Shown: piece by piece, positions 8,741-17,165 of the stretch
Numbering within the stretch: position 1 is the first letter of the stretch
How the letters are laid out: the number at the start of each line of letters is the position of its first letter
Assembly (NCBI RefSeq): GCF_029525555.1
Contig: NZ_JAPDHZ010000004.1
Coordinates: forward strand, 868,001-932,000
Direction of reading: 5' to 3'
DNA: 64,000 nucleotides
Origin: Cohnella ginsengisoli
Lineage (GTDB): Bacteria > Bacillota > Bacilli > Paenibacillales > Paenibacillaceae
Notes under the pieces: model-generated
What the model saw: only the letters and a program-made list of their open reading frames with translations
The model's database searches: none
What the model was told of the DNA's origin: nothing
Program-made: the position numbers and the translations under genes

Positions 8741-10626
8741 GTACGCCCAGCATGGGCGTCATCTTTAGGGTGAAAGTCCCGAACGGGGGCTGGCGAGCGC
8801 CTACCGTAGCCAAGGGCAAGGGTGTCCGTCGCGAGGCGGAATCTGAAGGAAGCCGGAGGCAAATGCACGGGCCAAGGTATACGAACTGGATTCGAGGCAG
8901 GGTTAGCCGGATGAGTTGTCAACACACAACGAAATCCAAAGCCGCCAAGGGCTAACCCTGTAAACTCCAGTGGTCGCGGGCAGACAGATGGCGTTCTTAT
9001 CTGGGGAGGCCTGCGGGATGAAAAAAAAAATGCGAAGTCATTTCGTAACCGCAACCGGGAGGTTGCGCTGAACCCGCAGGAGTCAGCAGAGGCCATAGTA
9101 CGCAGACTGTTGCAACAGCTGCGGAAGGGCCGAACCGAAAGGAGAGAGGAAACCGATGCGTTCGCGCGATGAGCAACGACAGCCGAATATCCCGCAAGGG
9201 AGCTTGCTGCAAAGAGAAGCGGTGAAGCCGCAAGGGTATGCAGGAGCGCCGAGTTCATCGCCGGCACAAGTCGCCCCTTCCTCTCGCAAAGCCAGTAACG
9301 ACTTGCTGGAGCGGATGCTCGAGGGCGCAAACCTGAGGGACGCGTACAAGCGAGTGGTCCAAAACGGAGGAGCGCCCGGTGTGGACGGTGTAACGGTAGC
9401 GCAGCTACAAGCTTACCTGAAAACGCACTGGGAGTCGGTGAAGACCGAACTCCTCGCGGGAACCTACAGACCTGCGCCCGTCAGACGGGTGGAAATCCCC
9501 AAACCCGGAGGCGGCGTACGGCTGCTTGGCATCCCGACCGTGATGGACCGACTGCTACAGCAAGCGCTTCTGCAAGTGATGAATCCGATTTTCGATGCTG
9601 AATTCTCTCCAAGCAGCTACGGCTTTCGGCCGGGCAAGCGTGCGCACGATGCGGTGCGGCAGGCTCAATCCTACATCCAGAGCGGACTGCGCTGGGTCGT
9701 AGACATGGACCTGGAGAAGTTCTTTGACCGGGTGAACCACGACATGCTCATGGCCAGAGTGGCACGTAAGGTGACGGACCAACGCGTCCTGAAGCTGGTT
9801 CGCGCCTATCTGAATGCCGGCGTCATGGAGAACGGGGTTTGCCAGCGAACGGAGGAAGGGACGCCGCAAGGCGGACCGCTTAGTCCACTACTGGCAAACA
9901 TCCTGTTGGACGACCTGGACAAGGAGTTAACGCGCAGAGGACTGCACTTCGTCCGCTATGCGGACGATTGCAACATCTTCGTAGCCAGCAAACGCGCCGG
10001 AGAACGCGTCATGGGGTCGGTGGTTCGCTTTGTAGAAGGAAAGCTAAGACTGAAAGTGAACCGGGAAAAGAGTGCGGTAGCCAGACCGCGGGAGCGAAAG
10101 TTTCTAGGATTTAGCTTCATGAACAACCGGCAAGCGACGATTCGATTGGCACCAAAGACGATTTCTCGGTTCAAGGACAAGGTCCGGGAACTGACGAACC
10201 GTACGAAGTCTATGCCAATGGAGGAACGGATAAACCGGCTAAACCGCTATACGATGGGGTGGCTGGGCTACTTCCGGATGGCTGCTGCGAAGAAACACCT
10301 CGAGCAATTCGATGGCTGGATTCGTAGACGGCTACGCATGTGCCTGTGGAAGCAATGGAAGCGAGTGCGAACGCGCATCCGCGAACTAAGAGCGCTGAAT
10401 GTACGGGAGTGGGCCTGTTATGTCATGGCCAACTCCCGGCGCGGCCCTTGGGAAATGTCCCGGAACATAAACAACGCCCTTTCGACCTCCTACTGGGAGG
10501 CAAAAGGGCTGAAAAGTCTGCTTACTCGTTACAAGGAGCCTTGTTAACCTTTTGGAACCGCCGTATGCGGACCCGCATGTACGGTGGTGTGAGAGGACGG
10601 AGGCTAGCCGCCTCCTCCTACTCGAT
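8741..10626 (+). mobile_element. Group II intron 2, class C (TGIRT-like)
   Basis: The 5' region (GTACGCCCAGCATGGGCGTC, then AGGGTGAAAGTCCCGAAC and GGGTGTCCGTCGCGAGGCGG) closely resembles the class C introns of Oceanobacillus and Bacillus halodurans. About 410 nt of structured RNA precede the ORF. After the ORF come domain V (CCGCCGTATGCGG, CATGTACGGTGGTGTGAGAGG) and a domain VI ending CCTCCTACTCGAT, typical of class C. Ends are given to within about 3 nt. The intron lies right after a terminator hairpin and harms no gene; DinB follows 80 nt later. Confidence 0.92.
9156..10547 (+). CDS. ltrA: Class C group II intron reverse transcriptase/maturase (intron 2)
   Basis: This 463-aa intron-encoded protein has strong family resemblance to the thermostable GsI-IIC enzyme of Geobacillus. 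Landmarks are GGAPGVDGVTVAQL, YRPAPVRRVEIPKPGGG, SSYGFRPGKRAHDAVRQAQ, DMDLEKFFDRVNHD, GTPQGGPLSPLLANILLDDL and the catalytic YADD in RYADDCNIF, followed by FLGFSF. The C-terminal X/maturase domain holds RLNRYTMGWLGYFRMA and WKQWKRVRTRIREL. There is no HNH endonuclease, as is normal for class C, so mobility would depend on single-stranded DNA or replication forks. ATG 9156 follows GGAGAGAGG. About 45 N-terminal residues precede the region I can align to the family and could be an over-extended start. All RT motifs look intact. Confidence 0.95.
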   Translation: MRSRDEQRQPNIPQGSLLQREAVKPQGYAGAPSSSPAQVAPSSRKASNDLLERMLEGANLRDAYKRVVQNGGAPGVDGVTVAQLQAYLKTHWESVKTELLAGTYRPAPVRRVEIPKPGGGVRLLGIPTVMDRLLQQALLQVMNPIFDAEFSPSSYGFRPGKRAHDAVRQAQSYIQSGLRWVVDMDLEKFFDRVNHDMLMARVARKVTDQRVLKLVRAYLNAGVMENGVCQRTEEGTPQGGPLSPLLANILLDDLDKELTRRGLHFVRYADDCNIFVASKRAGERVMGSVVRFVEGKLRLKVNREKSAVARPRERKFLGFSFMNNRQATIRLAPKTISRFKDKVRELTNRTKSMPMEERINRLNRYTMGWLGYFRMAAAKKHLEQFDGWIRRRLRMCLWKQWKRVRTRIRELRALNVREWACYVMANSRRGPWEMSRNINNALSTSYWEAKGLKSLLTRYKEPC

Positions 10627-10707
10627 TTTTAAAATTACTGACCGTTTCTGTCAGCGATATAGGCTTATACTTCTGATCGTAAAGACTACGTTCATGGAGG
10701 TATAGGG

Positions 10708-11205
10708 ATGATCGCATCGATCTCAAATTTCGTGGAAGAATGGAAACGCGAAGCTGAAATGACGGCAGGCTTGCTGGATTCGTTGACGGATGAATCCTTG
10801 AAGCGCCGAATCGCCGAAGACAGGCGTACGTTGGGCGATTTGGCATGGCATTTGATCACGTCGATCCAGTACATGAACGCGCTTGGCCTGGCGTTCGAAG
10901 GCGCCGATGAGAGGGACGGCGCGAATCGCCCGGCCTCGGCGCTCGCGCGGGATTACAGGACGGTCAGCGACCGCTTTATCGACGCGATCCAAAGACAGTG
11001 GAACGAGGCGAATCTGTCGGACCGGGTAGAGATCGCAGGCGAGGCGTGGAAAAACGGAGATTCGCTCCGTTTTGCTCTCATGCATCAAGCGCACCACCGC
11101 GGACAAATGACCGTGCTGATGAGGCAAGCCGGATTACGGCCGCCCGGCTTGTACGGACCGACGTACGAGACTTGGATCGAGCAGGGAATGGCGCCTCGGG
11201 CATGA
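10708..11205 (+). CDS. DinB family protein
   Basis: This 165-aa four-helix-bundle protein is of the DinB/YfiT superfamily. These are putative metal-dependent thiol S-transferases or enzymes of unknown reaction in Bacillales. The metal-binding His residues are visible at LGDLAWHLI (near residue 47) and in the C-terminal HQAHHRGQMTVLMRQAG motif. The start ATG 10708 follows ATGGAGGTATAGGG. It lies 80 nt after the end of intron 2 and upstream of a WYL regulator on the same strand. The actual substrate is unknown. Confidence 0.88.
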   Translation: MIASISNFVEEWKREAEMTAGLLDSLTDESLKRRIAEDRRTLGDLAWHLITSIQYMNALGLAFEGADERDGANRPASALARDYRTVSDRFIDAIQRQWNEANLSDRVEIAGEAWKNGDSLRFALMHQAHHRGQMTVLMRQAGLRPPGLYGPTYETWIEQGMAPRA

Positions 11206-11262
11206 TTGACTTACAATAAGACGGAAGGGTTAACGACGAAGACGATCGGAAGCGGGTAGGCC

Positions 11263-12285
11263 ATGACCAAAGCGGATAACATGCTATCGATTTTATGGAT
11301 GCTGCGATCGGGCAAGCGCAAGACCGCGAAGCAATTGGCGGAAGCGCTGGATATTCACGTGAGGACCGTTTACCGGTGCATCGATTCGCTATGCGCCAGC
11401 GGCGTGCCGATCGTCGCGGATTCGGGACCGAACGGCGGTTATACGATCTTGAGCCGATTCGCGGATTCGCCGCTCGTCTTCGATGCCGAGGAGCAGAAGG
11501 GGCTGATCCACGCCTCGATATTCGCCAAGGAAGCGGGTTATCCGCATTCGGACGCGCTGGACAGAGCGACGGACAAGCTGAAGCGATATGCAAACGACGA
11601 ACAATTGGATGCGCTGGAACGACACGGTCTCGGGCTATCGGTAATCGAGCCGCCGCTGGACGGCGCCTATCAGTCGCACCTGCAAACATTGGAGGAGGCT
11701 GCCGGCCAAGGACGCACGCTCGAACTGAATTACGACAAGGGCAGAGGAGAAGCTTCGCCCGCGCGACTATTCGATCCGTACGGCATCGTTTATTGGAAAG
11801 GCAGTTGGTACGCGGTCGGACATTGCGGATACCGGGAGGAAATCAGGAGCTTCCGGGTGGACCGAATACGCGGACTGCGGCAGACGGACAGACGTTTTGA
11901 GCGACCGGCATCTTTTTCAGCCAAGGACTACTTGCTCGGTCGTCTGCTGCGGGATTCGAAAGACCGGGCGGAATGGGAGACGGTCCGGATCCATAGCCGG
12001 GAGCAGGTGCTGAACGAACTATCCCGGCATTGGCTGTTCGGACATGCACTGGTCGAGCGCCAGCCGGAAACGGCGACTTTTCAACTTGAACGATCGACGC
12101 TGACGACTTACGTGCCTTATTTTCTGATGCCGTACGGCACGTCCTTGCGGATCGAATCGGCGCTGCTGGTCCGGCGAATGCGCGAGGCCAGCGCGCGGTT
12201 GCTCGCGCACTATGATGATATGCAGCATTCGAACGATACAGGAGAGGGAGTTTTGGACGATGAGCAAATTCGCGATGTTCGGTAA
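11263..12285 (+). CDS. YafY-type HTH/WYL-domain transcriptional regulator
   Basis: This 340-aa cytoplasmic regulator has an N-terminal winged helix-turn-helix (MLSILWMLRSGKRKTAKQLA..., about residues 5-60) and a WYL ligand-sensing domain centred on residues 140-210 (YWKGSWYAVGHCGYR, then IRSFRVDRIRGL). A C-terminal WCX extension follows. Such proteins usually act as local repressors or activators responding to small molecules or nucleic acid. Its last 26 bases overlap the next gene, so the two are probably co-transcribed. The frame is intact. The targets cannot be read from the sequence. Confidence 0.88.
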   Translation: MTKADNMLSILWMLRSGKRKTAKQLAEALDIHVRTVYRCIDSLCASGVPIVADSGPNGGYTILSRFADSPLVFDAEEQKGLIHASIFAKEAGYPHSDALDRATDKLKRYANDEQLDALERHGLGLSVIEPPLDGAYQSHLQTLEEAAGQGRTLELNYDKGRGEASPARLFDPYGIVYWKGSWYAVGHCGYREEIRSFRVDRIRGLRQTDRRFERPASFSAKDYLLGRLLRDSKDRAEWETVRIHSREQVLNELSRHWLFGHALVERQPETATFQLERSTLTTYVPYFLMPYGTSLRIESALLVRRMREASARLLAHYDDMQHSNDTGEGVLDDEQIRDVR

Positions 12286-12562
12286 ATTGACGGCCGTACC
12301 CGGTAAGCGGGAGGAGCTCGGCGGCATGATGCTGGCGTCTAGCGATACGCTGAGCGGCATGGAAGGGTGCATTTACTACATCATTCACGAGGCTGAGGAA
12401 GAGCCCGACGTGCTGTGGGTCACGGAGCTGTGGGAGAGCAAGGAAGCGCATGCCGCCAGCCTGCAAAACGAACAAGTGCGCGAGCTGATCGGCCGCTGCA
12501 GGCCGCTGATCGCGGAGGCGGGCGGCATCAAGGTCAAGCCGCTCGGTGGCAAAGGATTTTAA
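12260..12562 (+). CDS. Antibiotic biosynthesis monooxygenase (ABM) domain protein
   Basis: This 100-aa ferredoxin-like-fold protein has the ABM pattern MSKFAMFGKLTAVPGKREEL, then CIYYIIHEAEEEPDVLWVTELWESKEAHAAS (split here over two conserved strands). Members include cofactor-free quinol monooxygenases and many proteins of unknown role. I start at ATG 12260, preceded by GGAGAGGGAG, rather than at upstream Met codons inside the WYL gene. It overlaps the 3' end of the WYL regulator. The following 213 nt to the PBP gene contain a good promoter and no convincing ORF. Confidence 0.85.
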   Translation: MSKFAMFGKLTAVPGKREELGGMMLASSDTLSGMEGCIYYIIHEAEEEPDVLWVTELWESKEAHAASLQNEQVRELIGRCRPLIAEAGGIKVKPLGGKGF

Positions 12563-12656
12563 AACCAAGCGATCCGGGACGCCGTCCGATAATCGCGCGG
12601 ACTCGTTTTCTCCGCCGCTCCTTTTCGCTTATGAGCCGTCTATCATTTTTCTTCTA

Positions 12657-12685
12657 TTGAATGGAAAGAGTCGCCGCTCTATGAT
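12657..12685 (+). promoter_or_regulatory. Sigma-A-type promoter for the PBP gene
   Basis: TTGAAT (12657-12662), a 17-nt spacer and TATGAT (12680-12685) lie about 90 nt upstream of the penicillin-binding-protein start, in a gap without other genes. Confidence 0.6.
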
Positions 12686-12775
12686 AGCAGTAGATACGAT
12701 CGCATTCGAACCGGTCTCGTTCGAATCGGTCGAAGCTGCTTCGATAGCGGACAACTCGAGCCGGGAGGCGGAAAA

Positions 12776-14851
12776 ATGAAATTACGCAAATGGGCGATTC
12801 CAGCCCTGCTGTTATTGACGGTGCTAAGCGGATGCAAAAGCGGCGGAAACGACCTGACGCCTGAACCGACGCCGGAGCCGACGGCCGAAGACGCGATCGG
12901 CGCCTATCTGAAGGATTGGCAGCGGCTCGATTATGCGGGCATGTACGCTATGCTGACGCCCGATGCCAGAGCCAAGCTGACCGCGGAGCAATTCGCCGAG
13001 CGCTACGGCAAAATATACGAGGGCATCAAGGCGGATAAGCTGGCGGTCGAGGACGTCTCCCCGCCGCCGGCGAGCCCGTCTTCGGCGTCGCCGGCATCGA
13101 CCGCTTCGGCCGGACCGGTCGTTCAAAAATTCCAATTTTCCGTCAGCATGGATACGATCGCAGGTCCCGTGAAGTTCAAGCACGAGGGCACGGCGAGGAA
13201 AACGCCGGACGGCGAGGAACAGAAATGGCGGATCGACTGGGATTCGTCGATGATATTCCCCGAGATGAAGGACGGGGACAAGGTTCGCGTGCAGACGCTC
13301 GCCTCCGAGCGTGGCGAGATCGTCGACCGAACGGGCGAAGGGCTCGCCGTGAACGGAACGGCGCCGCAGCTTGGCATCGTCCCGGGGAAGCTCGGAGAAG
13401 ATCCGGCGGCCGTCAAAGCCAAGGTCGCCGCCAAACTCGGCATTACCGCAGCGGATATCGATCGCAAGCTCGGCGCTTCTTGGGTCAAGCCGGAGCTGTT
13501 CGTGCCGATCGGCATCGTGGACGAGGCCGATATGGACGCGTTCGACAACGTCCCCGGCGTTCTTTTTCAGCAGAAGAAGCTTCGCGTCTATCCGCTCGGC
13601 GAAGCCGCGGCCCATTTGACCGGGTATGTCGGTGAGATCAACGCCGAGCAGCTCGAACGTCTTAAGGACAAGGGCTACAAGGCCGGGGACGTCATCGGCA
13701 AAGCGGGGCTGGAGCAGGTGCTGGAGGACCAGTTAAGGGGAACGGACGGCGTCGTCGTGGCGATTGAAGACGCGAGCGGCCAGCGTAAATCGGTACTCGC
13801 CGAAAAAGCGGCCGTGCCGGGAACGTCGTTTCAACTGACCGTGGACGCGGGCTTGCAAAAAACCATTTACGAGGAGATTAAGGCGGATGCCTCGTCGGCT
13901 GCGGCGATTGAGCCCCGGACCGGCGAAGTGCTGGCGCTGCTCAGCAGTCCGTCCTACGATCCGAACGCCTTCGCGCGCGGCTTGTCCGCCAAGCAGTACG
14001 CAGCGTGGAACGACGATCCGCGCCATCCGTTCCTGAACCGGTTTTCCAAAGGATACGCGCCAGGCTCATCGTTCAAGATCGTTACCGCCGCGCTGGGGCT
14101 GGACGCGGGTACGCTCGATCCGGACAAAGCGGTCGAGATATCGGGCTTGAAGTGGACGAAGGACGGCTCGTGGGGCAGCTATTACGTGAAGCGGGTTCAC
14201 GCCGTCAATCCGGTCGACTTGTCCAAGGCGCTCACCTATTCGGACAATATCTACTTCGCGCAGGCGGCGCTCGCGCTGGGCAAGGACAAATTCGCGGAAG
14301 ACGCGGCCAAGTTCGGCATCGGCGAAGCGATCCCGATCGTCTATCCGCTTGCCAAGTCGCAGCTGTCGAACAAAGGCCTCAAAAGCGAGATTCAACTAGC
14401 GGACTCTGGCTATGGGCAAGGCGAGGTGACGATGACTTCGCTGCACGTGGCGCTGGCTTTCTCGGCGATCGTGAACGGAGGCAATATCGCTTATCCGCGG
14501 CTGACGCTGGCGGACGATCCGGATTCGCCGCAGGTGTGGAAAGCGGCCGCGATGACGCCCGAATCGGCGGACATCTTGAAGAAGGATCTCGTCCAGGCGG
14601 TGGCAAGTCCGGAAGGCGTCGGTCACGGCGCTTATATTCAAGGGTCGTCGATCGCAGGCAAGACGGGCACCGCCGAGCTCAAGGCAAGCAAAGGCACGCA
14701 GGGCGAAGAGAACGGCTGGTTCGTCGGGTTTGACGCGAACGATCCCAAGCTGCTGCTGGCCGTCATGGTTGAAGACGTCAGCGGACGCGGAGGCAGCACT
14801 TATGTGACGCCGAAGGTTAAACGAATTTTTCAGCAAGCGATGAAAGGCTGA
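12776..14851 (+). CDS. MecA/PBP3-like class B penicillin-binding lipoprotein
   Basis: This 691-aa DD-transpeptidase cross-links peptidoglycan on the outer membrane face. A lipoprotein signal ends in LTVLSGC (Cys near residue 20). It is followed by a Pro/Glu linker, an NTF2-like MecA N-terminal domain (about residues 40-160), a PBP dimerisation domain (SERGEIVDRTGEGLA onwards) and the transpeptidase domain. Catalytic motifs are SSFK in APGSSFKIVTA, SDN in TYSDNIYFAQ, and KTG in GKTGTAELKA. The architecture matches B. subtilis PbpC and staphylococcal MecA. MecA-type PBPs can have low beta-lactam affinity, but sequence alone does not show resistance. The last 35 nt overlap the convergent FHA gene. 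The frame is intact. Confidence 0.93.
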   Translation: MKLRKWAIPALLLLTVLSGCKSGGNDLTPEPTPEPTAEDAIGAYLKDWQRLDYAGMYAMLTPDARAKLTAEQFAERYGKIYEGIKADKLAVEDVSPPPASPSSASPASTASAGPVVQKFQFSVSMDTIAGPVKFKHEGTARKTPDGEEQKWRIDWDSSMIFPEMKDGDKVRVQTLASERGEIVDRTGEGLAVNGTAPQLGIVPGKLGEDPAAVKAKVAAKLGITAADIDRKLGASWVKPELFVPIGIVDEADMDAFDNVPGVLFQQKKLRVYPLGEAAAHLTGYVGEINAEQLERLKDKGYKAGDVIGKAGLEQVLEDQLRGTDGVVVAIEDASGQRKSVLAEKAAVPGTSFQLTVDAGLQKTIYEEIKADASSAAAIEPRTGEVLALLSSPSYDPNAFARGLSAKQYAAWNDDPRHPFLNRFSKGYAPGSSFKIVTAALGLDAGTLDPDKAVEISGLKWTKDGSWGSYYVKRVHAVNPVDLSKALTYSDNIYFAQAALALGKDKFAEDAAKFGIGEAIPIVYPLAKSQLSNKGLKSEIQLADSGYGQGEVTMTSLHVALAFSAIVNGGNIAYPRLTLADDPDSPQVWKAAAMTPESADILKKDLVQAVASPEGVGHGAYIQGSSIAGKTGTAELKASKGTQGEENGWFVGFDANDPKLLLAVMVEDVSGRGGSTYVTPKVKRIFQQAMKG

Positions 14852-15524
14852 GCACGAAGCCTTTACCGCGGATGTTTTCGATGGCGAGGACGGGACCCGT
14901 TTTTTTGCGGATGCGGTACAGAAGAGAGTTGATCTCTTCGGCGCCGGCCGCAGGGCTCCCGTCCTCGCCGGTTCGTTCGGGCCATACGTACCGGGCGATT
15001 TCCTCTTTGGCGACGAATCTCCGTTCTCTCCGCAGGAGCAGCTCGACGCATTTGAACTCCTTGTCCGTGAAGGGAAACGTCGAATCGCGGACGGTGAGCA
15101 CCTGCCTGATCGGATCCAGCGCGACGTCGGCGAGGTCGGCGGACGATATCGAGGCTTCGAGCCCGAGTTCGAGTTCGAGTTCCATCGTTTCTTCCCAGCC
15201 GCGGTCGGAAAAGGCCAGGCATACCGTGCCTTTGGAAAAAGTGACGATGTCCGAGGCGCGGAGGACGGCGGGCTGAAACGGCGTCAGTCGGAGTCCGTTC
15301 ACCTCGGTGCCGTGCTTGCTGCCGAAGTCCGTCAGTTTGCAGATGCCGTTTTCGCATGCGATCTCGGCATGCTTTCTCGATACATAGGCATTGTCAAAGC
15401 CGATATCCGGGTTCCATTCGGCATCTCTGCGGCCCAGAATGGCGTTCGGCTGCTTCAGCGTGAGCACGGCGCCCTCGTCGTAGGGATATCCGCGAACGAC
15501 GACGAGACAAGGAATAGGGTTCAT
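14817..15524 (-). CDS. FHA domain fused to an OmpR-type winged helix
   Basis: This 235-aa protein begins with a forkhead-associated phosphothreonine-binding domain (about residues 1-100) carrying LGRRDAEWN, SRKHAEI and SKHGTEVNG. After a linker, a winged-helix DNA-binding domain of the OmpR/PhoB effector type (about 130-230) follows, with FPFTDKEFKCVELLLRR, VAKEEIARYVWPE and IRGKGFVLSL. There is no receiver domain, so the likely input is Ser/Thr-kinase phosphorylation rather than a histidine kinase. That is an inference; no kinase gene is in the window. It converges on the PBP gene with a 35-nt 3' overlap, and a functional link to wall synthesis is possible but unproven. A seven-T run at 14900-14906 is in frame here. 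Confidence 0.85.
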   Translation of the reverse strand: MNPIPCLVVVRGYPYDEGAVLTLKQPNAILGRRDAEWNPDIGFDNAYVSRKHAEIACENGICKLTDFGSKHGTEVNGLRLTPFQPAVLRASDIVTFSKGTVCLAFSDRGWEETMELELELGLEASISSADLADVALDPIRQVLTVRDSTFPFTDKEFKCVELLLRRERRFVAKEEIARYVWPERTGEDGSPAAGAEEINSLLYRIRKKTGPVLAIENIRGKGFVLSLSSLAEKFV

Positions 15525-15668
15525 TTGGCAGCACCTCGGTTCTGTTGAGCTTCATATTCGGATATTGCGTCGTAAATAAGACGTGCGATGCGGGCGACAA
15601 GTTACGATTGCCAGGTAGCGCCGAATGGACTAAGATCGTGCGAAACGCTATTAGAGGAGGCAAACGCT

Positions 15669-16625
15669 ATGAAAATCGTCGTGCTTGACGGCTACACGCT
15701 GAATCCGGGCGACCAGTCTTGGAGCGGATTCGAACGTCTGGGCCAAGTGGAGGTCTACGAACGGACTGCTCCTGAATTGGCGGAGGAACGGGCGCGCGAA
15801 GCGCGAATCGTGCTGACCAATAAAACGCCTATCCGCGCAGAGCTGCTCGCGAAGCTGCCATCGCTCGAATATATCGGCGTGCTGGCGACCGGGTACGATA
15901 TCGTGGACGTCCGGGCGGCCGGCGAGCGTGGCATCGCCGTGACGAACGTGCCGGGTTACGGAACCGATTCCGTGGCTCAATCCGTGTTCGCGCTGCTCCT
16001 CGAGCTATGCCGGCAAGCGGGGCTGCACGATCGCTCCGTGAAGGCGGGGGAATGGGCAAGCAGTCCGGACTTCAGCTATTGGAAAACGCCGCTCACCGAG
16101 CTAAGCGGCAAGACGATGGGAATCGTCGGCTACGGTCGCATCGGCGAAGCGGTCGCGCGCATCGCGCATGCATTCGGCATGAAGGTGTTGGCGTACAAAC
16201 GCCATCCCGGCGGGCCTCCGCCGTTCGAAGGCTTCGAATGGGCGTCCTTGCCCGAGCTGTTGGAAAGCTCGGACGCGGTCAGCTTGCATTGCCCGCTCAC
16301 GACGGAGACGGAAGAAATGATCAACCGCGACAGCCTCGCTCGGATGAAGCGATCCGCCTTTCTGATCAACACGGCCCGCGGCCGCTTGATCGCGGAGCAG
16401 GATCTCGCGGACTGCCTGAACGCCGGGGGCATCGCCGGCGCCGGGCTGGACGTTTTGTCCGCGGAACCGCCGCCGGCCGGACATCCGCTGCTGTCGGCCG
16501 CCAACTGCATCGTCACGCCGCATCAGGCGTGGGCGACGCGGGAAGCCAGGGAGCGGCTGATGGCGACCGCGGTCGGCAACCTGGAGGCGTATTTGGCGGG
16601 GAAGACCGCCAATCGGATCGTATGA
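15669..16625 (+). CDS. D-2-hydroxyacid dehydrogenase (glycerate dehydrogenase-like)
   Basis: This 318-aa NAD-dependent enzyme belongs to the D-isomer 2-hydroxyacid dehydrogenase family and would interconvert a 2-oxoacid (for example hydroxypyruvate or glyoxylate) and the D-hydroxyacid. The nucleotide motif is GIVGYGRIGEAVARIA. Catalytic residues appear as INTARGRLIAEQDL (Arg), DVLSAEPP (Glu) and VTPHQAWAT (His). ATG 15669 was chosen because GAGGAGGC precedes it and the product begins MKIVVLDGYTL. The frame is intact. It is followed by a tandem-repeat region. Confidence 0.9.
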   Translation: MKIVVLDGYTLNPGDQSWSGFERLGQVEVYERTAPELAEERAREARIVLTNKTPIRAELLAKLPSLEYIGVLATGYDIVDVRAAGERGIAVTNVPGYGTDSVAQSVFALLLELCRQAGLHDRSVKAGEWASSPDFSYWKTPLTELSGKTMGIVGYGRIGEAVARIAHAFGMKVLAYKRHPGGPPPFEGFEWASLPELLESSDAVSLHCPLTTETEEMINRDSLARMKRSAFLINTARGRLIAEQDLADCLNAGGIAGAGLDVLSAEPPPAGHPLLSAANCIVTPHQAWATREARERLMATAVGNLEAYLAGKTANRIV

Positions 16626-16640
16626 GGCGCAGACGCTTAA

Positions 16641-16990
16641 TGGCTCTTGGCTGAGACTGTATCGATGGTGCGGTAGATGGAGCGTCTTGATTTGTTTCTA
16701 GCTGAGACTTTATGGTGGGTGCCACGGTGCGAGCGGCTTCATTTGTTTCTAGCTGAGACTTTATGACCGGTGCGGTGGATCGAGCAGCTTGGTTTGTTTC
16801 TAACTGAGACTTTTTCGTCGTTGTGGTGGAGCAAGCGGCTTGGTTTGTTTCTAACTGAGACTTCTTCGTCGGTGCGACGGAGCGAGCGGCTTGATTTGTT
16901 TCTAACTGAGACTTCTTCGTCGGTGCCACGGAGCGAGCGGCTTGATTTGTTTCTAGCTGAGACTTCTTCGTCGTTGTGCCGGAGATAGCG
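16641..16990. repeat. 51-bp tandem repeat, about seven copies
   Basis: The core TTGTTTCTAGCTGAGACTT recurs at 16692, 16743, 16794, 16845, 16896 and 16947, exactly 51 bp apart each time. A degenerate copy (GGCTGAGACTG) starts near 16641. The unit also contains CGTCGGTGCCACGGAGCGAG and drifts between copies. Because 51 is a multiple of three, both strands stay open: a plus-strand frame repeats LFLTETSSS and a minus-strand frame repeats KKSQLETNQAA. Neither has a ribosome site or signal features, and the minus-strand ORF runs into the 3' end of the dehydrogenase, so I treat the array as non-coding. The rest of this 540-nt gap holds a terminator and the marR promoter. Confidence 0.9.
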
Positions 16991-17033
16991 GTTTGGTTAG
17001 GGGTAACTTATTCGTAGTAGATGCATGATAACC

Positions 17034-17069
17034 AAAGCCTTACCGTAAATGGCGAAAGGCTTTTTTTTT
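17034..17069 (+). terminator. Rho-independent terminator downstream of the repeat array
   Basis: AAAGCCT pairs with AGGCTTT around a 13-nt loop, followed by a run of T ending at 17069. It may end a transcript from the hydroxyacid dehydrogenase through the repeats. Confidence 0.75.
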
Positions 17070-17081
17070 CATGGAAAAGAT

Positions 17082-17139
17082 TTGACTAAATAGAAAGGTA
17101 CCTGTATGATAATAACAAGGTACCTGATATACAGGCACC
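17082..17139 (+). promoter_or_regulatory. marR promoter with overlapping operator repeats
   Basis: TTGACT (17082-17087), a 17-nt spacer and TATGAT (17105-17110) form a strong promoter. The palindrome AGGTACCT lies in the spacer and recurs at 17118, followed by an imperfect inverted repeat GGTACCTGATATACAGGCACC (17119-17139). This spacing suits autoregulation by the MarR protein just downstream. Confidence 0.7.
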
Positions 17140-17165
17140 TGAATAACCGATCGGAGGTTATCCCC

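Noticed and set aside
12546..12779. 77-aa ORF upstream of the PBP gene
   Set aside because: It spans the promoter at 12657-12685, has no ribosome site, and looks like an extension by chance.
16513..16929. Minus-strand ORF with repeated KKSQLETNQAA
   Set aside because: It follows directly from the 51-bp repeat being a multiple of three, has no ribosome site, and runs into the coding end of the dehydrogenase.
16641..16990. Possible CRISPR array
   Set aside because: Copies are adjacent with fixed 51-bp period and drift across the whole unit, with no constant repeats separated by unique spacers and no cas genes.
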